Positions 7,031 through 14,966 of a stretch of DNA of 24,820 bases are shown piece after piece. The notes under the pieces were generated by a model that saw only the letters and a program-made list of their open reading frames with translations, made no database searches and was not told the origin of the DNA. Source of the DNA: Candidatus Acidulodesulfobacterium acidiphilum (GTDB lineage: Bacteria > SZUA-79 > Acidulodesulfobacterales > Acidulodesulfobacteraceae); the NCBI GenBank assembly GCA_008534395.1, contig SHMQ01000027.1, positions 1-24,820 of the forward strand. Reading direction: 5' to 3'. The translations under genes were made by a program, and so were the position numbers. Position 1 is the stretch's first letter, and each line of letters starts with the position of its first letter.

Positions 7031-8638
7031 TCAATTTACGCCGATTATTTTATAAGTAGTCCCAAAATTAGTATCTTCCAGAGTTACCCCTTTTTCTAAA
7101 AGCGATTTTCTTATCTCGTCAGCCGCGGCGTACTCTTTGCTCTTGCGCAATGCGTTCCGCCGTTCTATAAGTTTTTCAATCTCTTCGGCGCCGATAGCGA
7201 CAGCCGGCGAAACCCCCGTTGTACCGTCTTCATAGTTTACCGGCGCGGAATTAGATTCTATAAATAACTTCGGGTCTTCGTTTAAAATTCCGAATATATC
7301 GGGAAGAGAATGATTCATTAAAATCATAGCGGAATCTAAAAAGGTTAAATCCGCCCTTTCGATAAAATTTTGCGCCATAGCGTCTTTTATAATCTTATTG
7401 GTTTTTCTGACTAGGTCGAATATAACCGATAAAGCTTTGGCGGTATTAAAATCGTCGCCCATAGAAGCGTAGAATAGAGATATATACCTTTCGATATTTT
7501 CCGGATTTTTACATTTAACTGTCCTGCCGTTATTGCCGTCGTCGGCTGAGACGCTGTTTTCAGTTTTAAAACCTTCATATTTTTCATTTGCGTCTTTTAT
7601 TTCTATGCGCTTTTCGTCCGTCAATTTTTTAAATTCGTTATAAAGATTTACCGCCTGATAAAGCCTGAGCAGGCTCTGCCTTGCGCTTTCTATTCCTTCG
7701 TAAGAAAAATCTATAAATGACCGGTAATGGGTAAACATAAAGAAAAGCCTTAACGCTTCAGGATGAAATTTTTCCAGTACTTCTCTTACTGTAACAAAGT
7801 TTTTAAGGGATTTCGACATTTTTTCGCTGTTTATATTTACGAAGCCGTTGTGTATCCAGTAATTCACGAAATTTTTTCCGGTATAGCTTTCCGACTGGGC
7901 AATTTCGTTTTCATGATGAGGGAAAATAAGGTCGGAACCTCCGCCGTGTATATCTATGCTTTCGCCGAGAAACTTCATACTCATGGCTGAACACTCTATA
8001 TGCCAGCCCGGCCTTCCTTTACCCCATGGACTGTCCCAGCTCGGCTCTCCTTCTTTTGACTTTTTCCATAAAGCAAAATCCAAAAAGTTTTCTTTTTCTT
8101 CGTTTACCGGAATTCTTGAACCGGCAATTAATTCGTCGATATTTTTATGGGAGAGCTTGCCGTAATCTTTAAACGAATTCACCCTGAAAAATACGTCGCC
8201 GTTAATCTCGTATGCGTTGCCTTTATCTATCAGCTTGGAAGCAACTTCTATCATTTCCGGAATAGTCTCGGTCGCCTTGGGTTCGTAAGAGGGGCTTAAA
8301 ACGCTAAGCGCATCCATATCTTTATGATATTCGTCTATATATTTTGAAGAAACCGCCTCGGTAGTCTTTTTTTCTTCATTAGCTTTTTTTATAATTTTAT
8401 CGTCTATATCGGTAAAATTTCTGACGTATATTACGTTATAACCGACGCTTTTTAAAAAACGATAAATTATATCGAAAGTAATATATGCCCTTGCATGTCC
8501 GATATGAGACAGGTCGTAAGCCGTAATTCCGCACACGTACATTAAGACTTTATCTTCGTTTATCGGCTTAAACAGCTCTTTTGAAAGGGAAAGCGTATTG
8601 AAAATGTAGATATCTAGTTTTTTATTTTTTTTATCCAT
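7031..8638 (-). CDS. cysS: Cysteinyl-tRNA synthetase
   Basis: A class I aminoacyl-tRNA synthetase that charges tRNA-Cys in the cytoplasm. The adenylate motif HIGH is at 45-48 and KMSKS at 273-277. The catalytic zinc ligands are C36, C216 (in GWHIECSAM), H241 and E245 (in PHHENE). At 535 aa it is longer than the usual 460-490. The extra length is mostly a hydrophilic insert at about 340-380 between the catalytic core and the helical anticodon-side region, plus a Pro/Gly/Ala-containing linker before the C-terminal 'RNALRKSKEYAAADEIRKSL' segment. A GAGGA Shine-Dalgarno sequence precedes the ATG. It is the first gene of the minus-strand series and is divergent from the HNH-motif gene across a 161-bp intergenic space. 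Confidence 0.97.
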   Translation of the reverse strand: MDKKNKKLDIYIFNTLSLSKELFKPINEDKVLMYVCGITAYDLSHIGHARAYITFDIIYRFLKSVGYNVIYVRNFTDIDDKIIKKANEEKKTTEAVSSKYIDEYHKDMDALSVLSPSYEPKATETIPEMIEVASKLIDKGNAYEINGDVFFRVNSFKDYGKLSHKNIDELIAGSRIPVNEEKENFLDFALWKKSKEGEPSWDSPWGKGRPGWHIECSAMSMKFLGESIDIHGGGSDLIFPHHENEIAQSESYTGKNFVNYWIHNGFVNINSEKMSKSLKNFVTVREVLEKFHPEALRLFFMFTHYRSFIDFSYEGIESARQSLLRLYQAVNLYNEFKKLTDEKRIEIKDANEKYEGFKTENSVSADDGNNGRTVKCKNPENIERYISLFYASMGDDFNTAKALSVIFDLVRKTNKIIKDAMAQNFIERADLTFLDSAMILMNHSLPDIFGILNEDPKLFIESNSAPVNYEDGTTGVSPAVAIGAEEIEKLIERRNALRKSKEYAAADEIRKSLLEKGVTLEDTNFGTTYKIIGVN

Positions 8639-8690
8639 AATTTTATAAATCCTCGCAACTTCATATCATATCATATACGGAAGTTTTTTT

Positions 8691-8751
8691 TAACATATTT
8701 TTAACATAAATTTAACCGAATCGTAACATTATTGTCATAATACCGTAACAT
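8691..8751 (+). promoter_or_regulatory. Phased 11-bp direct-repeat array (Pho-box-like)
   Basis: TAACAT occurs at 8691, 8702, 8724 and 8746, and TAACCG at 8713, all in exact 11-bp register. The 8735 position is degenerate, with TGTCAT two bases earlier. Direct repeats at 11-bp spacing are how PhoB/PhoP-type OmpR-family response regulators bind: B. subtilis PhoP prefers TTAACA with about 5-bp spacers, and E. coli PhoB uses TGTCAT. The array lies between cysS and the HNH-motif gene, with its last unit just upstream of a candidate -10 for the latter. Regulator identity is inferred from the pattern only. Confidence 0.6.
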
Positions 8752-8759
8752 TAATTTGA

Positions 8760-8765
8760 TATATT
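8760..8765 (+). promoter_or_regulatory. Candidate -10 box for the HNH/TPR operon
   Basis: TATATT lies 8 bases after the last TAACAT unit, with no good -35 hexamer. That fits a promoter activated by a regulator bound in place of the -35. A second candidate, TATAAA, is at 8772-8777. Confidence 0.35.
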
Positions 8766-8799
8766 GTTAAATATAAAACATTTTTAAGGAGAATATCTT

Positions 8800-10197
8800 A
8801 TGGAATTAAACCTGTGGAATAAAACGGCTTTTCAGCCTAAAAGACAGACAATAAATTCGGCGGCAAAGGACGGAAGTTTAGATATTCGAAATTTAAATCA
8901 AAATAATAAAGATATAATAAAAGAGAGAGCTATTTCAAAAGGCGAAAATGAAATAAAAGCGCTTTTAAATTCCGGTTTTATAGTAAAAAACAGCGAAAAT
9001 TTTTTATTAAACACATACGGTTTTATAGACAAAGACGTTAAAAGCAATTTTAACGACCTGTTTTTAAAAAACAGTTTCGTCGAAGTTCAGGGAGCTTCTT
9101 TCAGCTCTATGACTCCGTACGGAAGAAATATAACGGTTAAAAACATAATAATGTCCTCGGAAAAATTTAACGATATAAATTCGGCTAAATATGCGGGCAA
9201 CTACGCAAAACACGACCGGAAATTCAACGAAGAATATAAACTGTCAAAATTTACACTTGAAAATTATTTCGATTTAAAACAAAAAATTCCCCGTATCAAG
9301 CCGGATATCGCCATAGGCGCAAAAAACGCCGCCCCCGGAATAATAAACTTAACGGATAATGCCTCCGGAAAGTTGAGCCAAATAAGATACTCTATAACCG
9401 AAACGCCTTCGGCTTACAAATTTAAAAAGGATTATGCGGACGCAGGCGAAGAATTCGGTAAAAATCCCTCTTTAGGAAGATTAAAGGAGTATAAAGATAC
9501 TTTAGACGGCTTCAAAAACTTAAAAGTAACGGTAAACGATAAAAAAATTTTAGAAATAGAATCGATTCATAACTGGCAAAAAATTATGCATTATGTAAAA
9601 ATAAGGGATATGGAATTTTTAAACGGATTAAGAGATTATGAAAAAGGAGAAATAGCGGGAAGGATAGAAATTCATCATATCAACCAACTGCAGGACGATG
9701 GAAGGGAAAACGTCGCCAATCTTATAGCGCTTAGCGATGACAAGCACCGGCTTGCAGATGCTTATAAAGTTTTAATCGATAAAAATACGGGATATTACAG
9801 GGAGAAATATTTTGAAAATACGTCGGGGCTCAGGCGTTTCAATAGCGATTCCGCCGATAATATTTCTAAAGACGGCGAAGACCGAAACGACGGCAAACTT
9901 ATGATATATAACAAAGAAATTATGCAGAAACTTTTAACCGACATAAGCAAATTAGATTTAAACGATAAAATAATGCTTAACGATATAAAATTAGATATCG
10001 AATCTAATACCTCAATGCGTTTAGCGATGCTGAAAGATACTAAGGAAGATATGAAACTCCTTTTTATAGACCGCAAAACAGGCGAAGAATTAAGGCTTCT
10101 TGCTTTAAAAACGGAAGATGCCGCAGAAAAATCGGTATCGAAAACGGCTTTAATTAATTTTATAGGCGATCTTGCGACTAGCACTATTAAGCGTTAA
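8800..10197 (+). CDS. Unrecognised protein with HNH-nuclease-like motif
   Basis: A 465-aa soluble-looking protein with no signal peptide or membrane segment. I do not recognise the family as a whole. Residues 288-320 carry an HNH-like core: IHHINQL with H292/H293, then N307 and H316. The spacing H293-14-N307-9-H316 equals that of classical HNH (D/H-H ... N ... H) nucleases, and the NLIAL strand after the Asn is also typical. No zinc-knuckle cysteines are present. Residues 1-280 (with YGRNITVKN and basic segments) and the C-terminal 365-465 helical part have no motif I can name. An AAGGAG Shine-Dalgarno sequence sits 8 bases before the ATG, making the start secure. It is followed 50 bp later by the TPR-containing gene and preceded by the 11-bp array. 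It could be a nuclease effector or toxin, a phage- or plasmid-derived endonuclease, or a degenerate non-catalytic protein. Confidence 0.6.
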   Translation: MELNLWNKTAFQPKRQTINSAAKDGSLDIRNLNQNNKDIIKERAISKGENEIKALLNSGFIVKNSENFLLNTYGFIDKDVKSNFNDLFLKNSFVEVQGASFSSMTPYGRNITVKNIIMSSEKFNDINSAKYAGNYAKHDRKFNEEYKLSKFTLENYFDLKQKIPRIKPDIAIGAKNAAPGIINLTDNASGKLSQIRYSITETPSAYKFKKDYADAGEEFGKNPSLGRLKEYKDTLDGFKNLKVTVNDKKILEIESIHNWQKIMHYVKIRDMEFLNGLRDYEKGEIAGRIEIHHINQLQDDGRENVANLIALSDDKHRLADAYKVLIDKNTGYYREKYFENTSGLRRFNSDSADNISKDGEDRNDGKLMIYNKEIMQKLLTDISKLDLNDKIMLNDIKLDIESNTSMRLAMLKDTKEDMKLLFIDRKTGEELRLLALKTEDAAEKSVSKTALINFIGDLATSTIKR

Positions 10198-10247
10198 ATT
10201 AAAAATAAAGAAATAAAAAAATATAAGAAATAACGGGGTATAAATTT

Positions 10248-11375
10248 ATGAAAAAAAATAAAGAAGAAAATAATCTGGATTTTGAAAATCTTGCTAAACA
10301 AGTAGAAATATTCAAGGAATCGTTCGACGGCTATTTAAAAAGTCTGAACTCTTGCGGTTATAATTATAATATTGCCGAAATACAAAAGGAAGCTGAAAAA
10401 AAAATAGAAGCCGGCGCCTTAAAAAGAAACGAATCAAACAGCGAATTAAGCATTATGCTTTTTGAAACGCTTTTATCCAATTATTATCTGACTGTTATTC
10501 AGGCTCTTAAAAAACTTTCTAAGCACGATAAGCAAAATTTACCTGCTTTGATAGAAACATATGCGGATCTTTTCCGCGCCGCGCCCAAAACAAAATATAG
10601 GAATCATATAATTCCCCATCTGTTTAATTTATGCAACTTTTTATACGAAATTAAAGAGGCGGAATCTTTAACTTTTTTTTATAATCTGCTTATATATGCA
10701 AGGGAAATTCCCGTTATAACAAACAATATAGAGGATAAACCGGAAGACGATGCGGAATATCGATTTGATAACGATTTAGGAAACGAATCGGAAAGCAAAG
10801 ACGACCTTTTTGCGGAATTCAGACGGGAAAAGTCGAAAAGAGACGAAGCCGCTTTCGACCCTAAACTTTTCGATAAAGCATACGATAAGTTTTTTTTAAT
10901 ACTTTCGGGATGGAAAGAAAAAATTAACGGATACTATACTAAAGACGAAATCTGCTTTATGAACGGACTTTTTATTATGGACGAACTTGCCGACTGCATC
11001 GATTTAAAAACGGAAGAGAAAAACGCCCGAAAATCCCCTGATATAAAAGCCGCTGACGCAGTTAAATTAAACGGCATCGGCGACGGACATTCCGAATCGG
11101 GGCTGTTTCGCAAAATAGAAAATATACGCGGCGGCGAAAACTTTTCGGAATCTAAAGGCGCTAAAAACATGTACGGCTATGTTTACGGCGAAGAAATGAG
11201 AGGAAAAATATACGAACTGTACGATAAAGCGCTGAGGTATTTTCAGCGCGCCATGGCTTACAACCCCAATAACCCCAGGTACCCTTACGAATATGCAAGA
11301 TGCCTAAAAAATTCCGGTAAATCCGAGGAAGCCGAAATATTTTTCAAAAAAGCATTCGATTTAAACGTTATATAA
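10248..11375 (+). CDS. TPR-containing hypothetical protein
   Basis: A 375-aa, mostly helical, acidic, soluble protein of unknown family. The C-terminal 52 residues (324-375) read as a TPR-like unit: ALRYFQRAMAYNPNNPRYPY, then ARCLKNSGKSEEAEIFFKKA. The first 150 residues are helical and could hold further, unrecognisable repeats. The middle (about 165-205 and 255-300) is charged and probably disordered. TPRs bind peptides and partner proteins, so a chaperone, adaptor or scaffold role for the upstream HNH-motif protein is possible but is inference from adjacency. The start has GGGG nine bases upstream of the ATG. The gene ends tail-to-tail with the PilZ gene, 87 bp apart, with no convincing terminator in the gap. 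Confidence 0.7.
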   Translation: MKKNKEENNLDFENLAKQVEIFKESFDGYLKSLNSCGYNYNIAEIQKEAEKKIEAGALKRNESNSELSIMLFETLLSNYYLTVIQALKKLSKHDKQNLPALIETYADLFRAAPKTKYRNHIIPHLFNLCNFLYEIKEAESLTFFYNLLIYAREIPVITNNIEDKPEDDAEYRFDNDLGNESESKDDLFAEFRREKSKRDEAAFDPKLFDKAYDKFFLILSGWKEKINGYYTKDEICFMNGLFIMDELADCIDLKTEEKNARKSPDIKAADAVKLNGIGDGHSESGLFRKIENIRGGENFSESKGAKNMYGYVYGEEMRGKIYELYDKALRYFQRAMAYNPNNPRYPYEYARCLKNSGKSEEAEIFFKKAFDLNVI

Positions 11376-11462
11376 ATGTCCGGCGCATTTTTCAGTCCGA
11401 TATTCCCGTTAACCTTTATCGATAAGAAATAATATATGCTATTTTCTTGTATTATTACTTAG

Positions 11463-12191
11463 TTAATCGGCATTTTTTATATTTTGTCTTTCTATCCTTA
11501 AAATAAAGTTAATCAAGTTATCCCTGTCTTTTTCCGAAATATTGTTTATATAGCATCCGATCCTGAATTTTCCGTCATTATTAATATAAGTAGAATGAAT
11601 AATTTTTAAATCCATATGAATAATTTTATCTAAAAATTTTACAATAGTATTATTTAATAATGTTCCCTGTTCCATTTTTACATCGGAATTGAAAGATATG
11701 CCGTTCCACGATAAATCATACAGAGGATAAAAAAAGTCGTTATTTTGATATTTGCCGATGATAAAAGCCGCATTGTATTCGCCGGTTGAAACTCTTAGAA
11801 CGCTTCTTTTTTCGACTATTACTATTTCTTCAGGTTTATAAATCAAAAAATTACTTTCGTTTCCCGAAGTTATTTCGTCTTTATATTTTGAAACAAAATA
11901 TTTGTCCACTATTTGATTGTTTTCTTTTATGTTGATTTTTAGATGTTCCGTCTTAGGCAGTATCTTGTTTCCGTAGAAAGGCATAAGACTGTCTATAATT
12001 AAATATTTAGACTTTATTTCTATAAAATAAGATTTAAAAAACTGGTCTTGAGGAAAAACGGTAATTCCAAGCTCGATATTCGACGTCAATGCATTATAGA
12101 TAATCTGGTCGATTATTTCATTTTTTTTTATTTTAATAATATTTACGTTAACATTTCCGCCGCTATCCGTTTCTATTTTATCAACGTCCAT
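11463..12191 (-). CDS. PilZ-domain c-di-GMP receptor (YcgR-like)
   Basis: A 242-aa cytoplasmic protein with two parts: an N-terminal beta-rich domain (about 20-115) resembling the YcgR N-terminal domain, and a PilZ domain from about 127. The PilZ c-di-GMP-binding signature is present as RSVLR (RxxxR, 129-133) and DLSWNG (DxSxxG, 159-164). Such proteins translate c-di-GMP level into flagellar braking or surface behaviour. No flagellar gene is nearby. The GAF-GGDEF-EAL-CZB enzyme at 15435-17744 could supply or remove the ligand. No Shine-Dalgarno sequence is visible before the ATG. A pair of overlapping inverted repeats lies upstream. Confidence 0.88.
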   Translation of the reverse strand: MDVDKIETDSGGNVNVNIIKIKKNEIIDQIIYNALTSNIELGITVFPQDQFFKSYFIEIKSKYLIIDSLMPFYGNKILPKTEHLKINIKENNQIVDKYFVSKYKDEITSGNESNFLIYKPEEIVIVEKRSVLRVSTGEYNAAFIIGKYQNNDFFYPLYDLSWNGISFNSDVKMEQGTLLNNTIVKFLDKIIHMDLKIIHSTYINNDGKFRIGCYINNISEKDRDNLINFILRIERQNIKNAD

Positions 12192-12212
12192 TTTAAATTT
12201 ATCGATTTTTAA

Positions 12213-12255
12213 TTACGTTTATTATTTAAAAGACGGTTATATTAAACGTAACCGT
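12213..12255. promoter_or_regulatory. Overlapping inverted repeats upstream of the PilZ gene
   Basis: TTACGTTTA (12213-12221) pairs with TAAACGTAA (12243-12251), and ACGGTTA (12233-12239) pairs with TAACCGT (12249-12255). The right arms overlap, so the two structures exclude each other. The site is just 5' of the PilZ gene and is followed by the AT palindrome TATATTTAAATATA at 12255-12268. It may be an operator or leader structure. The function is unknown. Confidence 0.35.
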
Positions 12256-12309
12256 ATATTTAAATATATCACATAATCTAAAAAAGTAAAAATATTAAAG
12301 AAAAGTTTA

Positions 12310-13728
12310 TCAGGCAAAACTTATAAATTTAAGTTCGGTCATTTCCTCGAGAGCATATTTTACGCCTTCCCTCCCTATGCCGGACTCTTTTACGCCGCCG
12401 TAAGGCTGGTGGTCGGCTCTCGCAGTCGGAATGTCGTTTATTAAAACGCCTCCGGTATCGATATGTTTTATGAAATATAGGGCATTTTTAATATCATTGG
12501 TATATATGCCGGCCTGAAGTCCGTAAATTGAGTCGTTTACCATACGGACGGCATCCTGAATATCTTTAAAAGGAACAGTCGAAACTATAGGGGCAAAAAC
12601 TTCGAGACAGGATATTTTCATCTTATCGGTAACGCCCGAAAATATGGTAGGGTTCATTATATTTCCGTTAAAGTCGCCGCCGAGTTCTATTTTTGCGCCT
12701 TCTTTGACTGCTTCTTCCACCCAGCCTATAATTCTCTGTTTTGATTCGGAATTTATAACCGGACCGATGTCGGTAGATTCGTCGAGCGGGTCGCCTATTT
12801 TTAATTTTTTGGTTTCTTTAATAAAATGTTCCAAAAACTCGCTTTCTATATCCTGATGCACGTAAATCCTTTGAAGCGATATGCAGACCTGTCCGGAATT
12901 ATAAAAAGCGCCGATTACCGCTTTTCTTGCGGCTTCTATAATATTGGCGGTTTTATCGACTATAAGGGCGGAATTGCTTCCAAGTTCCATGGTATATTTT
13001 TTAAGGCCGCCTTTAGCCATTATTTCCCTGCCGACTTTCGGACTTCCGGTAAAACTTATCATGCGGATTTTATCGTTAGTTACGATAGCTTCTCCGGTGT
13101 CTTTATCGCCGTAAAGCAGGTTCAGCGCATGTTCCGGCAGTCCGGCTTCAAGCATAGCCTGTACCAGAAAATATGCGGTTATAGAACCGTTTATAGAAGG
13201 CTTGAACACGACGCTGTTTCCTGCGGCTATAGCAGGAGCTATTTTATGGGCAGGGAGATTGACCGGAAAATTAAACGGCGTAATAGCGCCTATAATGCCG
13301 ACCGGAACCCTTAAATAAAAAGACAGTCTGTCTTCAAACCCCTTGACTACGTCCATAGGTACGGTTTCGCCGTGTATCCTTTTTGCTTCTTCGGCGGCGT
13401 ATTTAAAAATATTGACTACCCTTTGAGTTTCTATAAGAGAATATTTATAAGCCTTTCCTACTTCCAAAGAAATATAATGCGCAATCTCTTTAGCGTTGCG
13501 TTTCAAAACATCCCCCGTCTTTTCTAATATCTCGAATCTTTCGTATGTATGAAGGCTTCTCATCTTGTGAAATCCTTTTTCTGCGGAAGAAACCGCCGCT
13601 TCGACGTCGGACTCGTCGGGTTTGCTCAAAAGCGCAACCGTTTCGCCGTTAAAAGGATTAATCACTTCATAAGTTTCTTTTTTTTCAATCCATTTGCCGT
13701 TTATAAAAAGAGGATAATTTTTTAACAT
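12310..13728 (-). CDS. NAD(P)-dependent aldehyde dehydrogenase
   Basis: A 472-aa ALDH-superfamily enzyme oxidising an aldehyde to the carboxylate in the cytoplasm. The catalytic cysteine is C282 in NSGQVCIS, the general base E248 is in MELGSNSALI, the oxyanion asparagine N153 is in TPFNFP, and the cofactor lysine K176 is in FKPS. The ELGSNS form and overall length fit the lactaldehyde/glyceraldehyde-type ALDH subgroup found in archaea and anaerobic bacteria. The exact substrate cannot be assigned. An AAAGGA Shine-Dalgarno sequence precedes the ATG. The gene stands between PilZ and the repeat-flanked queC and is probably transcribed alone or with PilZ (118-bp gap). Confidence 0.93.
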   Translation of the reverse strand: MLKNYPLFINGKWIEKKETYEVINPFNGETVALLSKPDESDVEAAVSSAEKGFHKMRSLHTYERFEILEKTGDVLKRNAKEIAHYISLEVGKAYKYSLIETQRVVNIFKYAAEEAKRIHGETVPMDVVKGFEDRLSFYLRVPVGIIGAITPFNFPVNLPAHKIAPAIAAGNSVVFKPSINGSITAYFLVQAMLEAGLPEHALNLLYGDKDTGEAIVTNDKIRMISFTGSPKVGREIMAKGGLKKYTMELGSNSALIVDKTANIIEAARKAVIGAFYNSGQVCISLQRIYVHQDIESEFLEHFIKETKKLKIGDPLDESTDIGPVINSESKQRIIGWVEEAVKEGAKIELGGDFNGNIMNPTIFSGVTDKMKISCLEVFAPIVSTVPFKDIQDAVRMVNDSIYGLQAGIYTNDIKNALYFIKHIDTGGVLINDIPTARADHQPYGGVKESGIGREGVKYALEEMTELKFISFA

Positions 13729-13885
13729 AATATTCCTTTTTTGGTTATTTTATTCGGTTAATTTTAATTTTACGCGACTTAAATTCGATTTAAATTTTGC
13801 TAATTTATAATCCGACTGCGAATTAGATTTAAATAATTATAACACAAGTATATTAAATTATAAAGATGCGGCAATCCGCAACTAA

Positions 13886-13900
13886 GGAAAAGCCGTCAAA
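13886..13900. repeat. Degenerate half-end beside repeat copy B
   Basis: GGAAAAGCCGTCAAA directly abuts copy B and matches its terminus GGAAAAGGTGTCAGA at 12 of 15 positions, so it is a diverged third half-site. Confidence 0.45.
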
Positions 13901-13989
13901 GGAAAAGGTGTCAGATTAATTTTACGCAATATCTTGTATCGTTAATTGTTTTTTTTTCGTATGCGTAAAAAAAATCTGACACCTTTTCC
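13901..13989 (+). repeat. 89-bp palindromic repeat, copy B (upstream of queC)
   Basis: Same family and orientation as the copy at 14818-14906, with terminal arms GGAAAAGGTGTCAGATT and inverted TTTTACGCA inside. It differs from that copy by compensating one-base indels in T- and A-runs. The rest of the 312-bp space between the ALDH and queC genes holds only AT-rich sequence and the queC promoter. Confidence 0.9.
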
Positions 13990-14027
13990 TCACGCTTTTT
14001 ACTCAACACTATATTCTAAAAATTTGT

Positions 14028-14033
14028 TATAAT
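14028..14033 (+). promoter_or_regulatory. -10 box of queC, likely leaderless transcript
   Basis: A perfect TATAAT ends 7 bases before the queC ATG, which places the expected transcription start at or next to the A of the start codon. A weak -35, TCAACA, is at 14003-14008 (19-bp spacing). No Shine-Dalgarno sequence exists, consistent with a leaderless mRNA. Confidence 0.5.
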
Positions 14034-14040
14034 AATATAA

Positions 14041-14793
14041 ATGAACATTAACGATAATAAACATAACGGCGGTTATAAAAATAAAAAAGCCGTAGTACTT
14101 TTCAGCGGCGGTTTAGATTCGACTACTACTCTTAAAATTGCCATAGACGAAGGATTTGAGCCTGTTCCGGTTACTTTTTTTTATAATCAGAGACACGAAA
14201 CTGAAATAGAACACGCTAAAAATATAATAAACTTTTTCGGTTTAAAAAAGCATATTATCGTAAACCTCGATTTTAGCGGCATTAAAGGTTCAGCTTTAAT
14301 TGATAAAAATATAAAAGTGCCTAAAAACAGAATAAAAGCGGAAAGAACTTCCGATAATATAGAAAAAAACGATATTCCCGCAACTTACGTTCCCGCAAGA
14401 AATACTATTTTTTTGTCTTATGCCCTTGCCGCAGCGGAAGTCGAAAAGGCGTCGGATATTTTTATCGGAGCTAATTATATAGACTACAGCGGATATCCCG
14501 ACTGCAGGCCCGAATATTTAGCTTCATTTGAAAACATGGCTAATTTAGCTACTAAAGCAGGCGTAACAGGCGAGATAAGTTTTAAAATAAACGCTCCGCT
14601 TTTAAGGTTAACCAAAAAAGATATTATATTAAAAGCTGTTGAGATAGGAGCGCCGCTTAATCTTACCCATAGTTGTTACGACCCTATAGAAGGTTTGGCA
14701 TGTGGGGTTTGCGATTCCTGCATTTTAAGAAAGCGCGGATTTGAAGAAGCAGGAATTAACGACCCGACGCAATATTTCAATCGCAGACATTGA
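14041..14793 (+). CDS. queC: 7-cyano-7-deazaguanine (preQ0) synthase
   Basis: An ATP-dependent enzyme that converts 7-carboxy-7-deazaguanine and ammonia to preQ0, the precursor of queuosine in tRNA. The PP-loop SGGLDST is at 22-28, the family motif PARNTIFLSYA is in the middle, and the zinc site is C212 (HSCYDP) plus C221, C224 and C227 in CGVCDSC. The length of 250 aa is slightly above the usual 225-235 because of an N-terminal 15-residue Asn/Lys-rich tail. No other que gene is present. The gene is a plus-strand single flanked on both sides by copies of the same palindromic repeat. Confidence 0.96.
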   Translation: MNINDNKHNGGYKNKKAVVLFSGGLDSTTTLKIAIDEGFEPVPVTFFYNQRHETEIEHAKNIINFFGLKKHIIVNLDFSGIKGSALIDKNIKVPKNRIKAERTSDNIEKNDIPATYVPARNTIFLSYALAAAEVEKASDIFIGANYIDYSGYPDCRPEYLASFENMANLATKAGVTGEISFKINAPLLRLTKKDIILKAVEIGAPLNLTHSCYDPIEGLACGVCDSCILRKRGFEEAGINDPTQYFNRRH

Positions 14794-14817
14794 TTTACCT
14801 TAATCCTGCATAGAGTA

Positions 14818-14906
14818 GAAAAAGGTGTCAGATTAATTTTACGCAATATCTTGTATCGTTAATTGTTTCTTTTCGTATGCGTAAAATAAAATCTGACACC
14901 TTTTTC
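14818..14906 (+). repeat. 89-bp palindromic repeat, copy C (downstream of queC)
   Basis: The element has arms GAAAAAGGTGTCAGATT and its inverted partner, the inner block TTTTACGCA, and the same loop as copies A and B. It begins 24 bases after the queC stop and ends in a T-run, so it can serve as the queC terminator. Confidence 0.9.
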
Positions 14907-14908
14907 TT

Positions 14909-14939
14909 ATTGCGCAAAATTAATCTGACGCCTTTTTCC
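14909..14939 (+). repeat. Partial repeat (right half) beside copy C
   Basis: TTGCGCAAAATTAATCTGAC followed by GCCTTTTTCC is a right-half version of the palindromic repeat with GACGCC in place of GACACC. Confidence 0.7.
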
Positions 14940-14966
14940 TTATTTTTAGCATTTAGTATTGTTATT

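Noticed and set aside
9795-10184. 129-codon minus-strand frame opposite the end of the HNH-motif gene, considered as an antitoxin or immunity gene
   Set aside because: It is Ser/Ile/Leu-rich with no recognisable domain and no ribosome site, typical of the antisense of an AT-rich lysine-rich gene.
11400-11460. AATAATA/TATTATT pair as a bidirectional terminator between the TPR and PilZ genes
   Set aside because: The stem is seven A-T pairs with a 15-base loop, too weak to support the call.
13990-14040. preQ1 riboswitch ahead of queC
   Set aside because: The promoter leaves no room for a leader; upstream sequence is the palindromic repeat and no aptamer-like C/A-rich pseudoknot is seen.
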